DNA of 64,000 bases from Flavobacterium sp. UMI-01 (GTDB lineage: Bacteria > Bacteroidota > Bacteroidia > Flavobacteriales > Flavobacteriaceae). The position numbers were made by a program, and so were the translations under genes. Each line of letters starts with the position of its first letter. Position 1 is the first letter of the stretch. Under the pieces are notes generated by a model that was not told the DNA's origin, did not search any database, and was given only the letters and a program-made list of their open reading frames with translations. The stretch is taken from assembly GCF_019656315.1 (NCBI RefSeq), contig NZ_BPLU01000001.1:1-64000 (forward strand), read 5' to 3'. Shown here piece by piece: positions 52,185 through 60,254 of the stretch.

Positions 52185-54809
52185 TTAAAATTTATAAGAT
52201 AAAGCCATAGAAAGTGATCTTCCTGTCATTGATCTGGCTCTAACATAGTTTACAGTATTTTCAGTGATGCTTCCTTCTTCCGCTTCTGTAATTGCAAGTG
52301 TATTGAATAGGTTATTTCCTGAGATGTTTAATGATAACCCTTTTGCTATTCCTACTTCAATAAATCCATTTACAATTACAAAACCATTCATAACTAATTG
52401 ATTTGAGTCTTGAGCAAATGCTTTTGATTGACCTACGAAGCTTAAACCCAATGTGTTTTTATTATCCATAAATTTGTAAGTTGGGAGAAAACTATACATT
52501 AATTTTGGTTGTCTTCGCGGTTGGTTTCCATTGTTGTTTCCAGAAGTAATTTCGGCTTTTGTGTAGGTTAATGAACCTCTAAAGTTTAGATTATCCGTTG
52601 CATCGTAAGCAGATTCTAATTCTAATCCTAGAGATTTATAGTTGTTTTTGATAATGCTGTTAGACGTTGCTTCAAAACCTCCTTGCTCATTTGTTTTAGA
52701 ATGGAAAGCCGTTGCGTACAAATATCCATTATTAAATTTATGTTTATATCCAATTTCGGCTTGAGTTAAAAAATCTAAAGCATTTATTTTATTACCATCT
52801 AAATAATCTAATCCACTAAATAAAATTCTATCAGCTTTAGCAGAAGCACCTTTACTTATTCTAGCAAATACAGATTGTCTGCTTGCTAAAAGTAAGTTAG
52901 CTCCTAAAGTGTAAGAGTAATAATCATAGTCGTAATTTACGGCTGTAGGATTGGCATTATCAATTGCGAATACACTTTGCTCTGGTGCCGAAATTACACC
53001 ATCATTGTTGATGTCATAAGTTGTTGAAACCCCACCTGCAAATGAACCAGTTACTTTACCTTTGTCATAACGTAAGCCTCCTTCAAGTGATAAGTTTTCA
53101 GTTGCATCTACCGAGATGTTAATATAAGGTGCAGAAACATTATATTGTGTATCATAGTTTCTAGCTAAATTTCCCCAAGCTGGTGTTCCGTAAGCATACA
53201 ATCCGTTTTCTGATAATAAAGAACCACTAGCGTTTTTTACGTCAATTAAACGCGGATTGTTATCGGATACTTCTTGTAAGTATGAATTCCATAACCAAGA
53301 CATGGATATGTTTTGCATAGATTTAAACAATCCTGCAGTAATTCCTACTTTATCGTATTTTTTGGTCAAACGTAAATCGTTCATAAAATTCCCCATATTA
53401 TTTAATTGGGTATCAAACATGTGAATTCTTGCTACTAAACCGTTTGGATTATTAAATGCAGCTCCATTATCGGCATAGGTTAACGTAAATCCAGCTCCGA
53501 AAGAGTTTGCAATTGCTGATGCCGTTCCTAACTCTGCAGGAAAAGGAGAGATAAATCCACCTGAATTAGATGTGAATCTAATGTTGTCAGTAATTTTCCA
53601 GTCGTTTTCTAAATTAAATGATGCGTTGGCGCCAATTGATTTTGAGATAGGATGCATTCCATTTGCTACGGGCTCTCTACGTACATTTCCATCTGGACCA
53701 AGTCCAACACTGTGAGTCAAATAAATTGATTGTAAAGCCCCTGTAGTTGCATCATAGCCATCAACACTTTTCCATGTAGGATTTGCATTAGTTCCTGAAA
53801 CTGCAACAGGCATAGGCATATAAGCAGCGGTTCTGTCGTTTAAGAATTTTGTATATACTGTAATAGAACCATTTTCAAATTCTTTAGTAATATTAAATTT
53901 TAATTGTCCTCCATTATTACTATTGAAACCTGTTTTTCGAACTCCTTCACCAGTTCTATAGAAACCACCCACGTGAAAGTATAATCCCTCCCCAATTTTT
54001 GACCCATAATCTACATCGGTTCTAAAGTTACCGTAGTCTAAACCGAAGGTTGTACTAATATTTCCGCCTTCAGTTTTTCCGGTTTTACTGATAAAGTTGA
54101 TAATTCCTCCAGGAGAATTTGAAGATAATGTTGATGCGGAACCTCCACGAATAGCTTCTACTTTAGCAATGTTTCCATCAAAGCGCGTAAAAATATCTGC
54201 TGTTGCAAATGCAATATCACCAAATAATAATACTGGTAATCCGTCTTCTTGAAGTTGTAAATATTTAGAACCTCCAGATGAGATAGGTACACCACGTACA
54301 GAGATATTTGAGTTCCCTTCACCTCCTGATGATTCTGAACGAATACCTGGAATAGTTCGGAAGATTTCAGCTGTAGATCTTGGTGCTGATTGAGTGATTT
54401 GTGTTGTGCCTAAAGAAGTAATAGAAACACTTGATTTTATTTTCGCTTTAGGATTTACAACTCCTGTAATAACAACGTCATCTAAGACATTTGCATCTTC
54501 TATTAGGGAAATGTTTTGTATGGTGTTTCCGTTAATAGTAACCTTTAATTCAGTTGTCTTAAAACCTATATAAGAAGCTATAATTTGTATAGTTCCGTTT
54601 TTTAAGTTAGAGAAATTATATTTACCTTCAATATCTGTAGCAATTGCTTTATTTGCATTTTTTATTGCGATATTTACGCCTGGAATAGGATTTCCAGTGG
54701 CATCAGTAACTGTTCCTGATAAATTGGAATTTTGTGCAAAAGAAATATTAAATAACAGTAACGCTATAAATAGCCCCATTTTTTTTAATAGCAAATTAGT
54801 TGTTTTCAT
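52185..54809 (-). CDS. TonB-dependent receptor of the sugar locus, SusC-like N-terminus, no SusD
   Basis: The 874-residue protein has a signal peptide ending FNISFAQ near residue 26, a carboxypeptidase-D-like domain (LSGTVTDATGNPIPGVNIAI), DVVITGVVNPKAKIKSSVSI with a TonB-like box, a plug (FRTIPGIRSESSGGEGNSNI, VEAIRGGSASTLSSNSPGG) and a barrel ending SLSMALSYKF. No susD gene follows, unlike usual SusCD pairs. Together with the SUT-type symporter it probably imports sucrose, as SuxA does in Xanthomonas/Caulobacter. It is transcribed away from the LacI gene, with the palindromes at 54897-54931 upstream. Confidence 0.88.
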   Translation of the reverse strand: MKTTNLLLKKMGLFIALLLFNISFAQNSNLSGTVTDATGNPIPGVNIAIKNANKAIATDIEGKYNFSNLKNGTIQIIASYIGFKTTELKVTINGNTIQNISLIEDANVLDDVVITGVVNPKAKIKSSVSITSLGTTQITQSAPRSTAEIFRTIPGIRSESSGGEGNSNISVRGVPISSGGSKYLQLQEDGLPVLLFGDIAFATADIFTRFDGNIAKVEAIRGGSASTLSSNSPGGIINFISKTGKTEGGNISTTFGLDYGNFRTDVDYGSKIGEGLYFHVGGFYRTGEGVRKTGFNSNNGGQLKFNITKEFENGSITVYTKFLNDRTAAYMPMPVAVSGTNANPTWKSVDGYDATTGALQSIYLTHSVGLGPDGNVRREPVANGMHPISKSIGANASFNLENDWKITDNIRFTSNSGGFISPFPAELGTASAIANSFGAGFTLTYADNGAAFNNPNGLVARIHMFDTQLNNMGNFMNDLRLTKKYDKVGITAGLFKSMQNISMSWLWNSYLQEVSDNNPRLIDVKNASGSLLSENGLYAYGTPAWGNLARNYDTQYNVSAPYINISVDATENLSLEGGLRYDKGKVTGSFAGGVSTTYDINNDGVISAPEQSVFAIDNANPTAVNYDYDYYSYTLGANLLLASRQSVFARISKGASAKADRILFSGLDYLDGNKINALDFLTQAEIGYKHKFNNGYLYATAFHSKTNEQGGFEATSNSIIKNNYKSLGLELESAYDATDNLNFRGSLTYTKAEITSGNNNGNQPRRQPKLMYSFLPTYKFMDNKNTLGLSFVGQSKAFAQDSNQLVMNGFVIVNGFIEVGIAKGLSLNISGNNLFNTLAITEAEEGSITENTVNYVRARSMTGRSLSMALSYKF

Positions 54810-54853
54810 GCTGAATAATTGTTTAGTTAATAATTTATTTGGTTATTTTTTGT

Positions 54854-54861
54854 CAAATGTA
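54854..54861 (-). promoter_or_regulatory. -7 promoter element of the sugar-receptor operon
   Basis: TACATTTG on the minus strand is a perfect TAnnTTTG. The predicted start is near 54847, so the palindromes lie at about -56 and -77, upstream of RNA polymerase rather than over it. Confidence 0.6.
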
Positions 54862-54896
54862 TATCTAATGAATTAAATTGTAGAATTAAATTTAAT

Positions 54897-54931
54897 CGAA
54901 AACGTTTTCGAAAACTCCGAAAACGTTTTCG
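54897..54931. promoter_or_regulatory. Two identical LacI-type operators, 21 bp apart
   Basis: CGAAAACGTTTTCG is present at 54897-54910 and 54918-54931, both perfect palindromes with the central CG typical of LacI-family operators (compare CGAAACGTTTCG-like sites). Their centres are 21 bp apart, two helical turns, so two dimers would sit on one face of DNA. The second lies about 34 bp before the likely ATG of the LacI gene. Confidence 0.85.
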
Positions 54932-54964
54932 ATTTTGTTGATTTTTTTTACGAAATTTGTTTTT

Positions 54965-55981
54965 ATGAGAGAAGCCACCCTAAAAGAAATAGCTAATACC
55001 TTAGGAATATCTATTACAACTGTTTCTAAAGCATTGAAAAATTATCCAGATGTTAGTGCGAAAACTAAGAAAGCGGTTGTAGATTTAGCTGTAAAACTTA
55101 ATTATACACCCAATAGTTTTGCTGTAAATTTGCGTACTCAGGAATCAAAGACCATAGGTTTGATTATTCCAGAGGTAGTACATCATTTTTTCTCAGGTGT
55201 CGTTAATGGAATAATTGATGAGGCTGAAAAAAATGGTTATTTGGTAATTATATTACAGTCTAATGAGTCATTAGAATTAGAGAAGAAACAAGTAGCGCTT
55301 CTAATTAATAAAAGAGTAGATGGGATTATAATGTCGCTCTCTAATGAATCAAACAATGATGCTCATATTAAAGAAATCCTTCAGAAAGAAATCCCTTTTG
55401 TACAGTTTGACAAAATTTCTAAATTGATTCCTAGTTCAAAGGTTATTATTAATGATCAAAAAGCGGCTATGGATGCGGTGCAGCATTTAATTGATAGGGG
55501 GTGTAAAAAAATTGCGCATATACGTGGTCTCGAAAATCCACAAAATTCTATTGATCGATTTCTTGGATATAAAAAAGCTTTGGAAAAAAATGGAATTCCT
55601 TTTGATCCTGGGTTAGTTTACGCTTGCAAAAGTATCACTTTTGAGCAAGGAGTGGCGTTTGCTAAACAAATTATTGAGGAAGATAAAGGGATAGATGGGA
55701 TTTTTGTTATTACCGATTTGGTTGCAGTTGGAGTTTTGGCTTATTTTAATGAAAAAGGTATTCAGGTGCCAAATCAAATTGCTGTGATTGGTTTTAGTAA
55801 TTGGCTCGTTTCACGGGTTATTACGCCTAAATTAAGTACGGTAGATCAACCTAGTTATGAAATGGGAGTAGAGGCATTTACTGTGTTGCTGGAAGAGATT
55901 GTTTGCCGTAAAGAAAACAGAGAATTTAAACCTCGAATCATTGAGTTAGAAACAGGGATAATTGCCCGTGAGTCAACTTAG
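54965..55981 (+). CDS. LacI-family regulator of the sugar locus
   Basis: A 338-residue regulator from ATG 54965. The HTH and hinge read ATLKEIANTLGISITTVSKA and SAKTKKAVVDLAVKLNYTPN; the effector domain opens TIGLIIPEVVHHFFSGVVNG. A TTG at 54935 keeps the frame open, but LIFFTKFVF is not natural there. The double operator between it and the receptor operon marks that operon as its target and suggests self-control. Because the operators lie upstream of the operon's -7 element it may activate rather than repress it. Confidence 0.92.
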   Translation: MREATLKEIANTLGISITTVSKALKNYPDVSAKTKKAVVDLAVKLNYTPNSFAVNLRTQESKTIGLIIPEVVHHFFSGVVNGIIDEAEKNGYLVIILQSNESLELEKKQVALLINKRVDGIIMSLSNESNNDAHIKEILQKEIPFVQFDKISKLIPSSKVIINDQKAAMDAVQHLIDRGCKKIAHIRGLENPQNSIDRFLGYKKALEKNGIPFDPGLVYACKSITFEQGVAFAKQIIEEDKGIDGIFVITDLVAVGVLAYFNEKGIQVPNQIAVIGFSNWLVSRVITPKLSTVDQPSYEMGVEAFTVLLEEIVCRKENREFKPRIIELETGIIAREST

Positions 55982-55990
55982 GAGAAAAAT

Positions 55991-56024
55991 AAAAAAGCGA
56001 TTTTCAATTTGAAAATCGCTTTTT
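55991..56024. terminator. Bidirectional terminator after the LacI gene
   Basis: AAAAAGCGATTTTCAA and TTGAAAATCGCTTTTT form a perfect stem with a TT loop, shared with tsf on the other strand. Confidence 0.92.
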
Positions 56025-56048
56025 AGTTGTAAAGTAAACTGTTTAAAA

Positions 56049-56873
56049 TTAACCTAAAGCAGCTCTTCTGAAACCAGTTACAATAAGATCTTTGTCTAAA
56101 GATTTAACATAAGCAGCAACGCTTAATTTATTGTCTTTGATGTAATCTTGGTTTACTAATGTATTGTCTTTGAAGAAACGAGCTAATTTACCTTTAGCGA
56201 TGTTGTCTAACATAGCTTCTGGTTTTCCTTCTTGACGAAGTAAATCTTTAGCGATTTCGATTTCTTTTTCGATTGTAGCAGCATCAACACCAGCCTCATC
56301 TAAAGCGATTGGAGACATAGCAGCAGCTTGCATTGCAACGTTTCTAGCTGCTTCTTCAGCACCAGGAACATTTGCAGATAAAGCAACTAATGTAGCGATT
56401 TTGTTACCAGCGTGGATGTAAGAACCTACGAATGCACCTTCTAATCTTTCGAAAGCACCGATTTCGATTTTCTCACCAATAACACCAGTTTGTTCAATTA
56501 ATTTTTCAGCAACAGTAAGTCCGTTAAAATCAGCAGCCAAGAAAGCTTCTTTGTTGTCGAAGTTAAGCGCTAATTGAGCTAAGTCAGTAGCTAACTTTAC
56601 GAAACCTTCGTTTTTACCTACGAAGTCAGTTTCACAGTTAAGAGAAACGACTACACCAGCAGTTTTAGCATCGTTAACAACAGCGATAACAGCTCCTTCA
56701 GTAGATTCTCTGTCTGAACGGTTAGCAGCTACTTTTTGTCCTTTTTTACGTAGGTTTTCAATTGCTAAATCGAAATCTCCGTCTGCTTCAACTAAGGCTT
56801 TTTTGCAGTCCATCATACCTGCGCCTGTAGCTGTTCTTAATTTATTTACGTCTGCAGCAGTAATTGTTGCCAT
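56049..56873 (-). CDS. tsf: Elongation factor Ts
   Basis: The 274-residue nucleotide-exchange factor for EF-Tu. ATITAADVNKLRTATGAGMM then DCKKALVEADGDFDLAIENL is the N-terminal UBA-like domain; VVVSLNCETDFVGKNEGFV is the TDFV core that enters EF-Tu. Domain 2 is shorter than in E. coli. It is the last gene in the rplM-rpsI-rpsB-tsf run. Confidence 0.97.
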   Translation of the reverse strand: MATITAADVNKLRTATGAGMMDCKKALVEADGDFDLAIENLRKKGQKVAANRSDRESTEGAVIAVVNDAKTAGVVVSLNCETDFVGKNEGFVKLATDLAQLALNFDNKEAFLAADFNGLTVAEKLIEQTGVIGEKIEIGAFERLEGAFVGSYIHAGNKIATLVALSANVPGAEEAARNVAMQAAAMSPIALDEAGVDAATIEKEIEIAKDLLRQEGKPEAMLDNIAKGKLARFFKDNTLVNQDYIKDNKLSVAAYVKSLDKDLIVTGFRRAALG

Positions 56874-56914
56874 TTGTTTTTATATTTTAAGATTATTTTT
56901 AATTGTAAAAAAAG

Positions 56915-57008
56915 AAATTCCAATCCTAAAATCCCAAATTCCAATTTTATTAAATCATCAATTTATAGTTGATTTTGGATGGAACTTGGAATTTTAGTTT
57001 TGGAATTT
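56915..57008. repeat. 28-bp imperfect inverted repeat in the rpsB-tsf spacer
   Basis: AAATTCCAATCCTAAAATCC then CAAATTCC (56915-56942) pairs with GGAACTTGGAATTTTAGTTT then TGGAATTT (56981-57008) with few mismatches. It is made of the AATTCCAA-type repeat. In the transcript it would form a long hairpin between the two genes. Confidence 0.7.
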
Positions 57009-57018
57009 AAAATTTGAT

Positions 57019-57783
57019 TTATTCTTCTGTAGCTGGAGTAGCTTCTGCTTGAGCAGGTGCTTCTTTTTCAGCTGCTTCTACTTCTTTCTCAGAACCTCTT
57101 TCAGAAAGTCCTTCGATTACAGCAGTAGTTACTAAAGATAAAATTTTATCGATTGATTTAGAAGCATCATCATTTGCAGGGATTACATAATCAACCTCAC
57201 GTGGGTCAGAGTTTGTATCCACCATTGCGAAAACTGGAATGTTTAATTTTTGTGCTTCTTTTACTGCGATGTGCTCAGCTTTGATATCTACAACAAATAA
57301 TGCCGCTGGTAATCTAGACATGTCTGCTATTGAACCTAAGTTTTTCTCTAATTTGGCACGAAGACGATCTACTTGCAAACGCTCTTTTTTAGATAACGTG
57401 TTGAAAGTACCATCTTTCTTCATTTTATCGATAGAAGACATTTTTTTAACTGCTTTACGGATAGTAACAAAGTTTGTTAACATTCCACCTGGCCATCTTT
57501 CAGTGATGTAAGGCATGTTTGCAGCTGCTGCTTTTTCAGCAACGATGTCTTTAGCTTGTTTTTTGGTAGCTACGAATAATATTTTTCTACCTGATGCAGC
57601 GATTTTTTTCAAAGCTTCGTTAGCTTCTTCAATTTTTGCTGCAGTTTTATATAGATTGATAATGTGGATTCCATTACGCTCCATATAAATGTAAGGAGCC
57701 ATGTTTGGATCCCATTTTCTAGTCATGTGTCCAAAATGAACACCTGCTTCTAGTAATTCTTTTACTTCTACTTTGTTTGACAT
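57019..57783 (-). CDS. rpsB: 30S ribosomal protein S2
   Basis: The 254-residue protein has VKELLEAGVHFGHMTRKWDP, YIYMERNGIHIINLYKT, ITERWPGGMLTNFVTIRKA and VFAMVDTNSDPREVDYVIPA, all S2 landmarks. The C-terminus is an acidic Ala/Glu-rich extension common in Bacteroidota. It follows rpsI after 170 bp and precedes tsf. Confidence 0.97.
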   Translation of the reverse strand: MSNKVEVKELLEAGVHFGHMTRKWDPNMAPYIYMERNGIHIINLYKTAAKIEEANEALKKIAASGRKILFVATKKQAKDIVAEKAAAANMPYITERWPGGMLTNFVTIRKAVKKMSSIDKMKKDGTFNTLSKKERLQVDRLRAKLEKNLGSIADMSRLPAALFVVDIKAEHIAVKEAQKLNIPVFAMVDTNSDPREVDYVIPANDDASKSIDKILSLVTTAVIEGLSERGSEKEVEAAEKEAPAQAEATPATEE

Positions 57784-57921
57784 TTTTGTACTAGTTTACG
57801 TTCTGTTGATTAGCAATGTTCCTTTGGGCTCTAGGCTTTAGGCTTCATTTAGATGCTAAACTAATCTCCCGCCTCAGCGAGACATCACAACATTGTTTTA
57901 AATTCAATAATAAATTCAATA

Positions 57922-57946
57922 TGTCTTGTTTTAATTGAACAAGACA
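57922..57946 (-). repeat. Hairpin after rpsI
   Basis: TGTCTTGTT and AACAAGACA form a 9-bp stem with a 7-nt loop, directly after the rpsI stop. No T-tract. The spacer to rpsB (57784-57953) has no -7 element of its own, so rpsB is probably read from the rplM promoter; the hairpin may adjust levels. Confidence 0.6.
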
Positions 57947-57953
57947 GGTAATA

Positions 57954-58340
57954 TTAACGTTTAGAGAATTGGAATCTCTTACGAGCTTTCTTCTGACCGA
58001 ATTTCTTACGTTCAACCATTCTAGGGTCTCTTGTTAATAATCCTTCTGGCTTAAGGATACCTCTGTTTTCAGCATTTACTTCGCACATTGCACGAGCGAT
58101 TGCCATTCTTACAGCTTCTGCTTGACCAGTTGAACCTCCTCCATATACATTTACTTTTACGTCAAAGTTAGATGCATTTTCTGTCATAGACATTGGTTGC
58201 AATACTTTGTACTGTAAAGTAGCTGTAGGGAAGTAAGTTGCAAATTCTTTTTTGTTTACAGTGATTACTCCTGTTCCTTCTGAAACATAAACACGTGCAA
58301 CAGCGGTTTTTCTTCTACCAATTTTGTGAATAACTCCCAT
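57954..58340 (-). CDS. rpsI: 30S ribosomal protein S9
   Basis: The 128-residue protein opens IGRRKTAVARVYV and ends KKFGQKKARKRFQFSKR, the C-terminal tail that reaches the P-site tRNA. VNVYGGGSTGQAEAVRMAIA is the S9 core. It overlaps the rplM stop by one base (TAATG). Confidence 0.98.
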   Translation of the reverse strand: MGVIHKIGRRKTAVARVYVSEGTGVITVNKKEFATYFPTATLQYKVLQPMSMTENASNFDVKVNVYGGGSTGQAEAVRMAIARAMCEVNAENRGILKPEGLLTRDPRMVERKKFGQKKARKRFQFSKR

Positions 58341-58795
58341 TACTTAAGATCGTTTAGGTTAACAGTTTTTGGTTTTTGAGCTGCTTGTTTGTGCTCAGAA
58401 CCAACAACAACATTTAAATTTCTGAAAAGTTCCGCTCCTAATTTGTTTTTAGGTAACATTCCTTTTACTGCTTTTTCTACTAAGGCTGCAGGGTTTTTAG
58501 CTTGCAATACTTTAGCAGTTAAAGTTCTTTGTCCTCCTGGATAACCTGTATGGCGCATGTAGATTTTCTCGTCCATTTTGTTACCTGTAAGGTTGATTTT
58601 TTCTGCGTTGATAACAATAACGTTATCTCCACAGTCCACGTGTGGTGTGTAACTTGGCTTGTACTTACCTCTTAAAATCATAGCGACTTTTGAAGCAAGA
58701 CGTCCTAAGTTATGACCGTCAGCATCCACAACAATCCACTCTTTTGTTGAGTTGGCTTTTGTTGCTGAAATTGTCTTGTAGCTTAATGCGTTCAC
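58340..58795 (-). CDS. rplM: 50S ribosomal protein L13
   Basis: The 151-residue protein has WIVVDADGHNLGRLASKVAM, GDNVIVINAEKINLTGNK, YMRHTGYPGGQRTLTAKVLQ and VKGMLPKNKLGAELFRNL, all L13 landmarks. It heads the ribosomal run and has a full consensus promoter upstream. Confidence 0.98.
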   Translation of the reverse strand: MNALSYKTISATKANSTKEWIVVDADGHNLGRLASKVAMILRGKYKPSYTPHVDCGDNVIVINAEKINLTGNKMDEKIYMRHTGYPGGQRTLTAKVLQAKNPAALVEKAVKGMLPKNKLGAELFRNLNVVVGSEHKQAAQKPKTVNLNDLK

Positions 58796-58823
58796 AATAA
58801 TATATTTTAATTAAACATTCCAT

Positions 58824-58871
58824 CCCCAATAAAGGGGTTGCAAAAGTACAATTAATTATTTTAAAACCAAA
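58824..58871 (-). promoter_or_regulatory. rplM promoter with a start-proximal hairpin
   Basis: On the minus strand TTTG (58871-58868), a 19-nt spacer and TACTTTTG (58848-58841) form a full promoter. Three bases later CCCC-TTTATT-GGGG (58837-58824) makes a small hairpin at the very start of the transcript, 28 nt before the rplM ATG. Confidence 0.75.
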
Positions 58872-59136
58872 TACCTTAAAAGATTATTTTATTTGTGGTT
58901 TGGTCTGATTATCAATTGTCTATTTGAGTCTCTGTGAGGAAGCTTAGGTTTTTGACAATTGAGTGGGTGTTAAGAACAAAATGTTAAATTTATAGTGAAG
59001 TGTTTTTGCCTTTTTTTATGGTGTTGATTAATTCATTATCTTGCGCTTTGGAATTTTGTTACCATTGTAAAAACAACCACTACTTCATGTGTGTTTTTTT
59101 TACAGCAAAGTTTTTAGTTATAATTTATTTTAATCT
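58872..59136. other. Spacer before the second LacI gene
   Basis: No gene. CAATTGTC (58913-58920) and GACAATTG (58954-58961) are inverted to each other, too far apart for one operator dimer but possible as a loop. The nearest promoter-like text for the LacI gene is TTACCATTG at about 59059, one base off consensus. Confidence 0.4.
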
Positions 59137-60183
59137 ATGAAAGCAAAAGCAACTCTTAAACAAATTGCAAAAGAATTAAATGTATCAGTTTCTACAGTTT
59201 CAAAGGCGCTTAATGATAGTCCAGAAATTAGTGAATTGACGAAGATTAAAATTAAAGAGTATGCAAAGCTTAAAAATTACAAACCCAATATTATTGGTTT
59301 GAATTTGAAAAACAGAAAAACCAAAACAATTGGGGTTATTATTCCTAACATCTTGAATTCTTTTTTTGCCAAAGTATTTAGTGGTATCGAAAAAGTAGCC
59401 GATGAAAAAGGTTATAACGTTATCACTTGTATTTCTAATGAATCCTTAGTAAAAGAAATAAATACACTAGAAATGTTGAGTAACGGAACCACTGATGGTT
59501 TTATATTATCGGTCTCTGAGGAAGCACAAAAACTTCAAGATTACTCTCATTTTAAAGACATCATTAACGAAGGTACGCCTATTGTAATGTTTGACCGTAT
59601 TGCTGACGAAGTGGAATGCGACAAAGTGATTGTTGATGATTATGAATCAGCGGTAAATGTAACCCAACGTTTGATTGATACAGGATGCAAAAACATCGCC
59701 TTGGTTTCTTCAGTTGATAATTTGAGCGTAGGGAAATTAAGAACCGATGGGTATTTGAAGGCCTTAAAAGAAAATGGTATTCCGGTAAATGAAAATATTA
59801 TTCTTCGTACCAATTCAGAGGAGGAGATGAAAAAGAGAATCGAAAGCATGTTTGAAAACAATACGATTGACGGGGTTTTTGCTTTGGACGAAAGAGATTC
59901 AGTAGCTGCTCTGAAAATAGGTATCAAAAAAGGGTATAAAATCCCAAAAGAGTTATCTATTATCGGTTTTGCAGACGGAATTTTAGCCTCTCGCCGATTG
60001 ACACCAAGCTTGAGTACTGTAAGTCAACATGGAGTTGAAATAGGTGAAGTAGCTGCGAAGTTGTTAATTGATCGCTTAGAAAGCGAATCCGAAATAGAGC
60101 CTCCGTATCAAACCGTGGTCATCAAAACAAAACTGAAAGAAAGAGAATCTTCTAAAACCTTAAAAAAATCCTCCCGAAAATAG
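59137..60183 (+). CDS. LacI-family regulator, target unknown
   Basis: A 348-residue regulator: the HTH is ATLKQIAKELNVSVSTVSKA with LNDSPEIS, and the hinge region LKNYKPNIIGLNLKNRKTKT; the effector fold opens TIGVIIPNILNSFFAKVFSG. The C-terminal Lys/Ser-rich tail (KTLKKSSRK) is encoded by part of the terminator stem. No sugar genes lie near; the neighbours are ribosomal genes and polA, so its ligand and operators are unknown. No CG-centred palindrome like that at 54897 is seen upstream. Confidence 0.9.
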   Translation: MKAKATLKQIAKELNVSVSTVSKALNDSPEISELTKIKIKEYAKLKNYKPNIIGLNLKNRKTKTIGVIIPNILNSFFAKVFSGIEKVADEKGYNVITCISNESLVKEINTLEMLSNGTTDGFILSVSEEAQKLQDYSHFKDIINEGTPIVMFDRIADEVECDKVIVDDYESAVNVTQRLIDTGCKNIALVSSVDNLSVGKLRTDGYLKALKENGIPVNENIILRTNSEEEMKKRIESMFENNTIDGVFALDERDSVAALKIGIKKGYKIPKELSIIGFADGILASRRLTPSLSTVSQHGVEIGEVAAKLLIDRLESESEIEPPYQTVVIKTKLKERESSKTLKKSSRK

Positions 60184-60200
60184 ATTTAGGAGGATTTTTT
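60162..60200 (+). terminator. Terminator overlapping the end of the second LacI gene
   Basis: AAATCCTCC (60166-60174) pairs with GGAGGATTT (60189-60197), loop CGAAAATAGATTTA, followed by more T. The left arm is within the LacI coding sequence. It is partly usable for convergent polA as well. Confidence 0.85.
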
Positions 60201-60254
60201 GTTTGGTGATAGGATAACAATGGAACTGTTCACCAGTGTATTTAAGTGCTAAAA

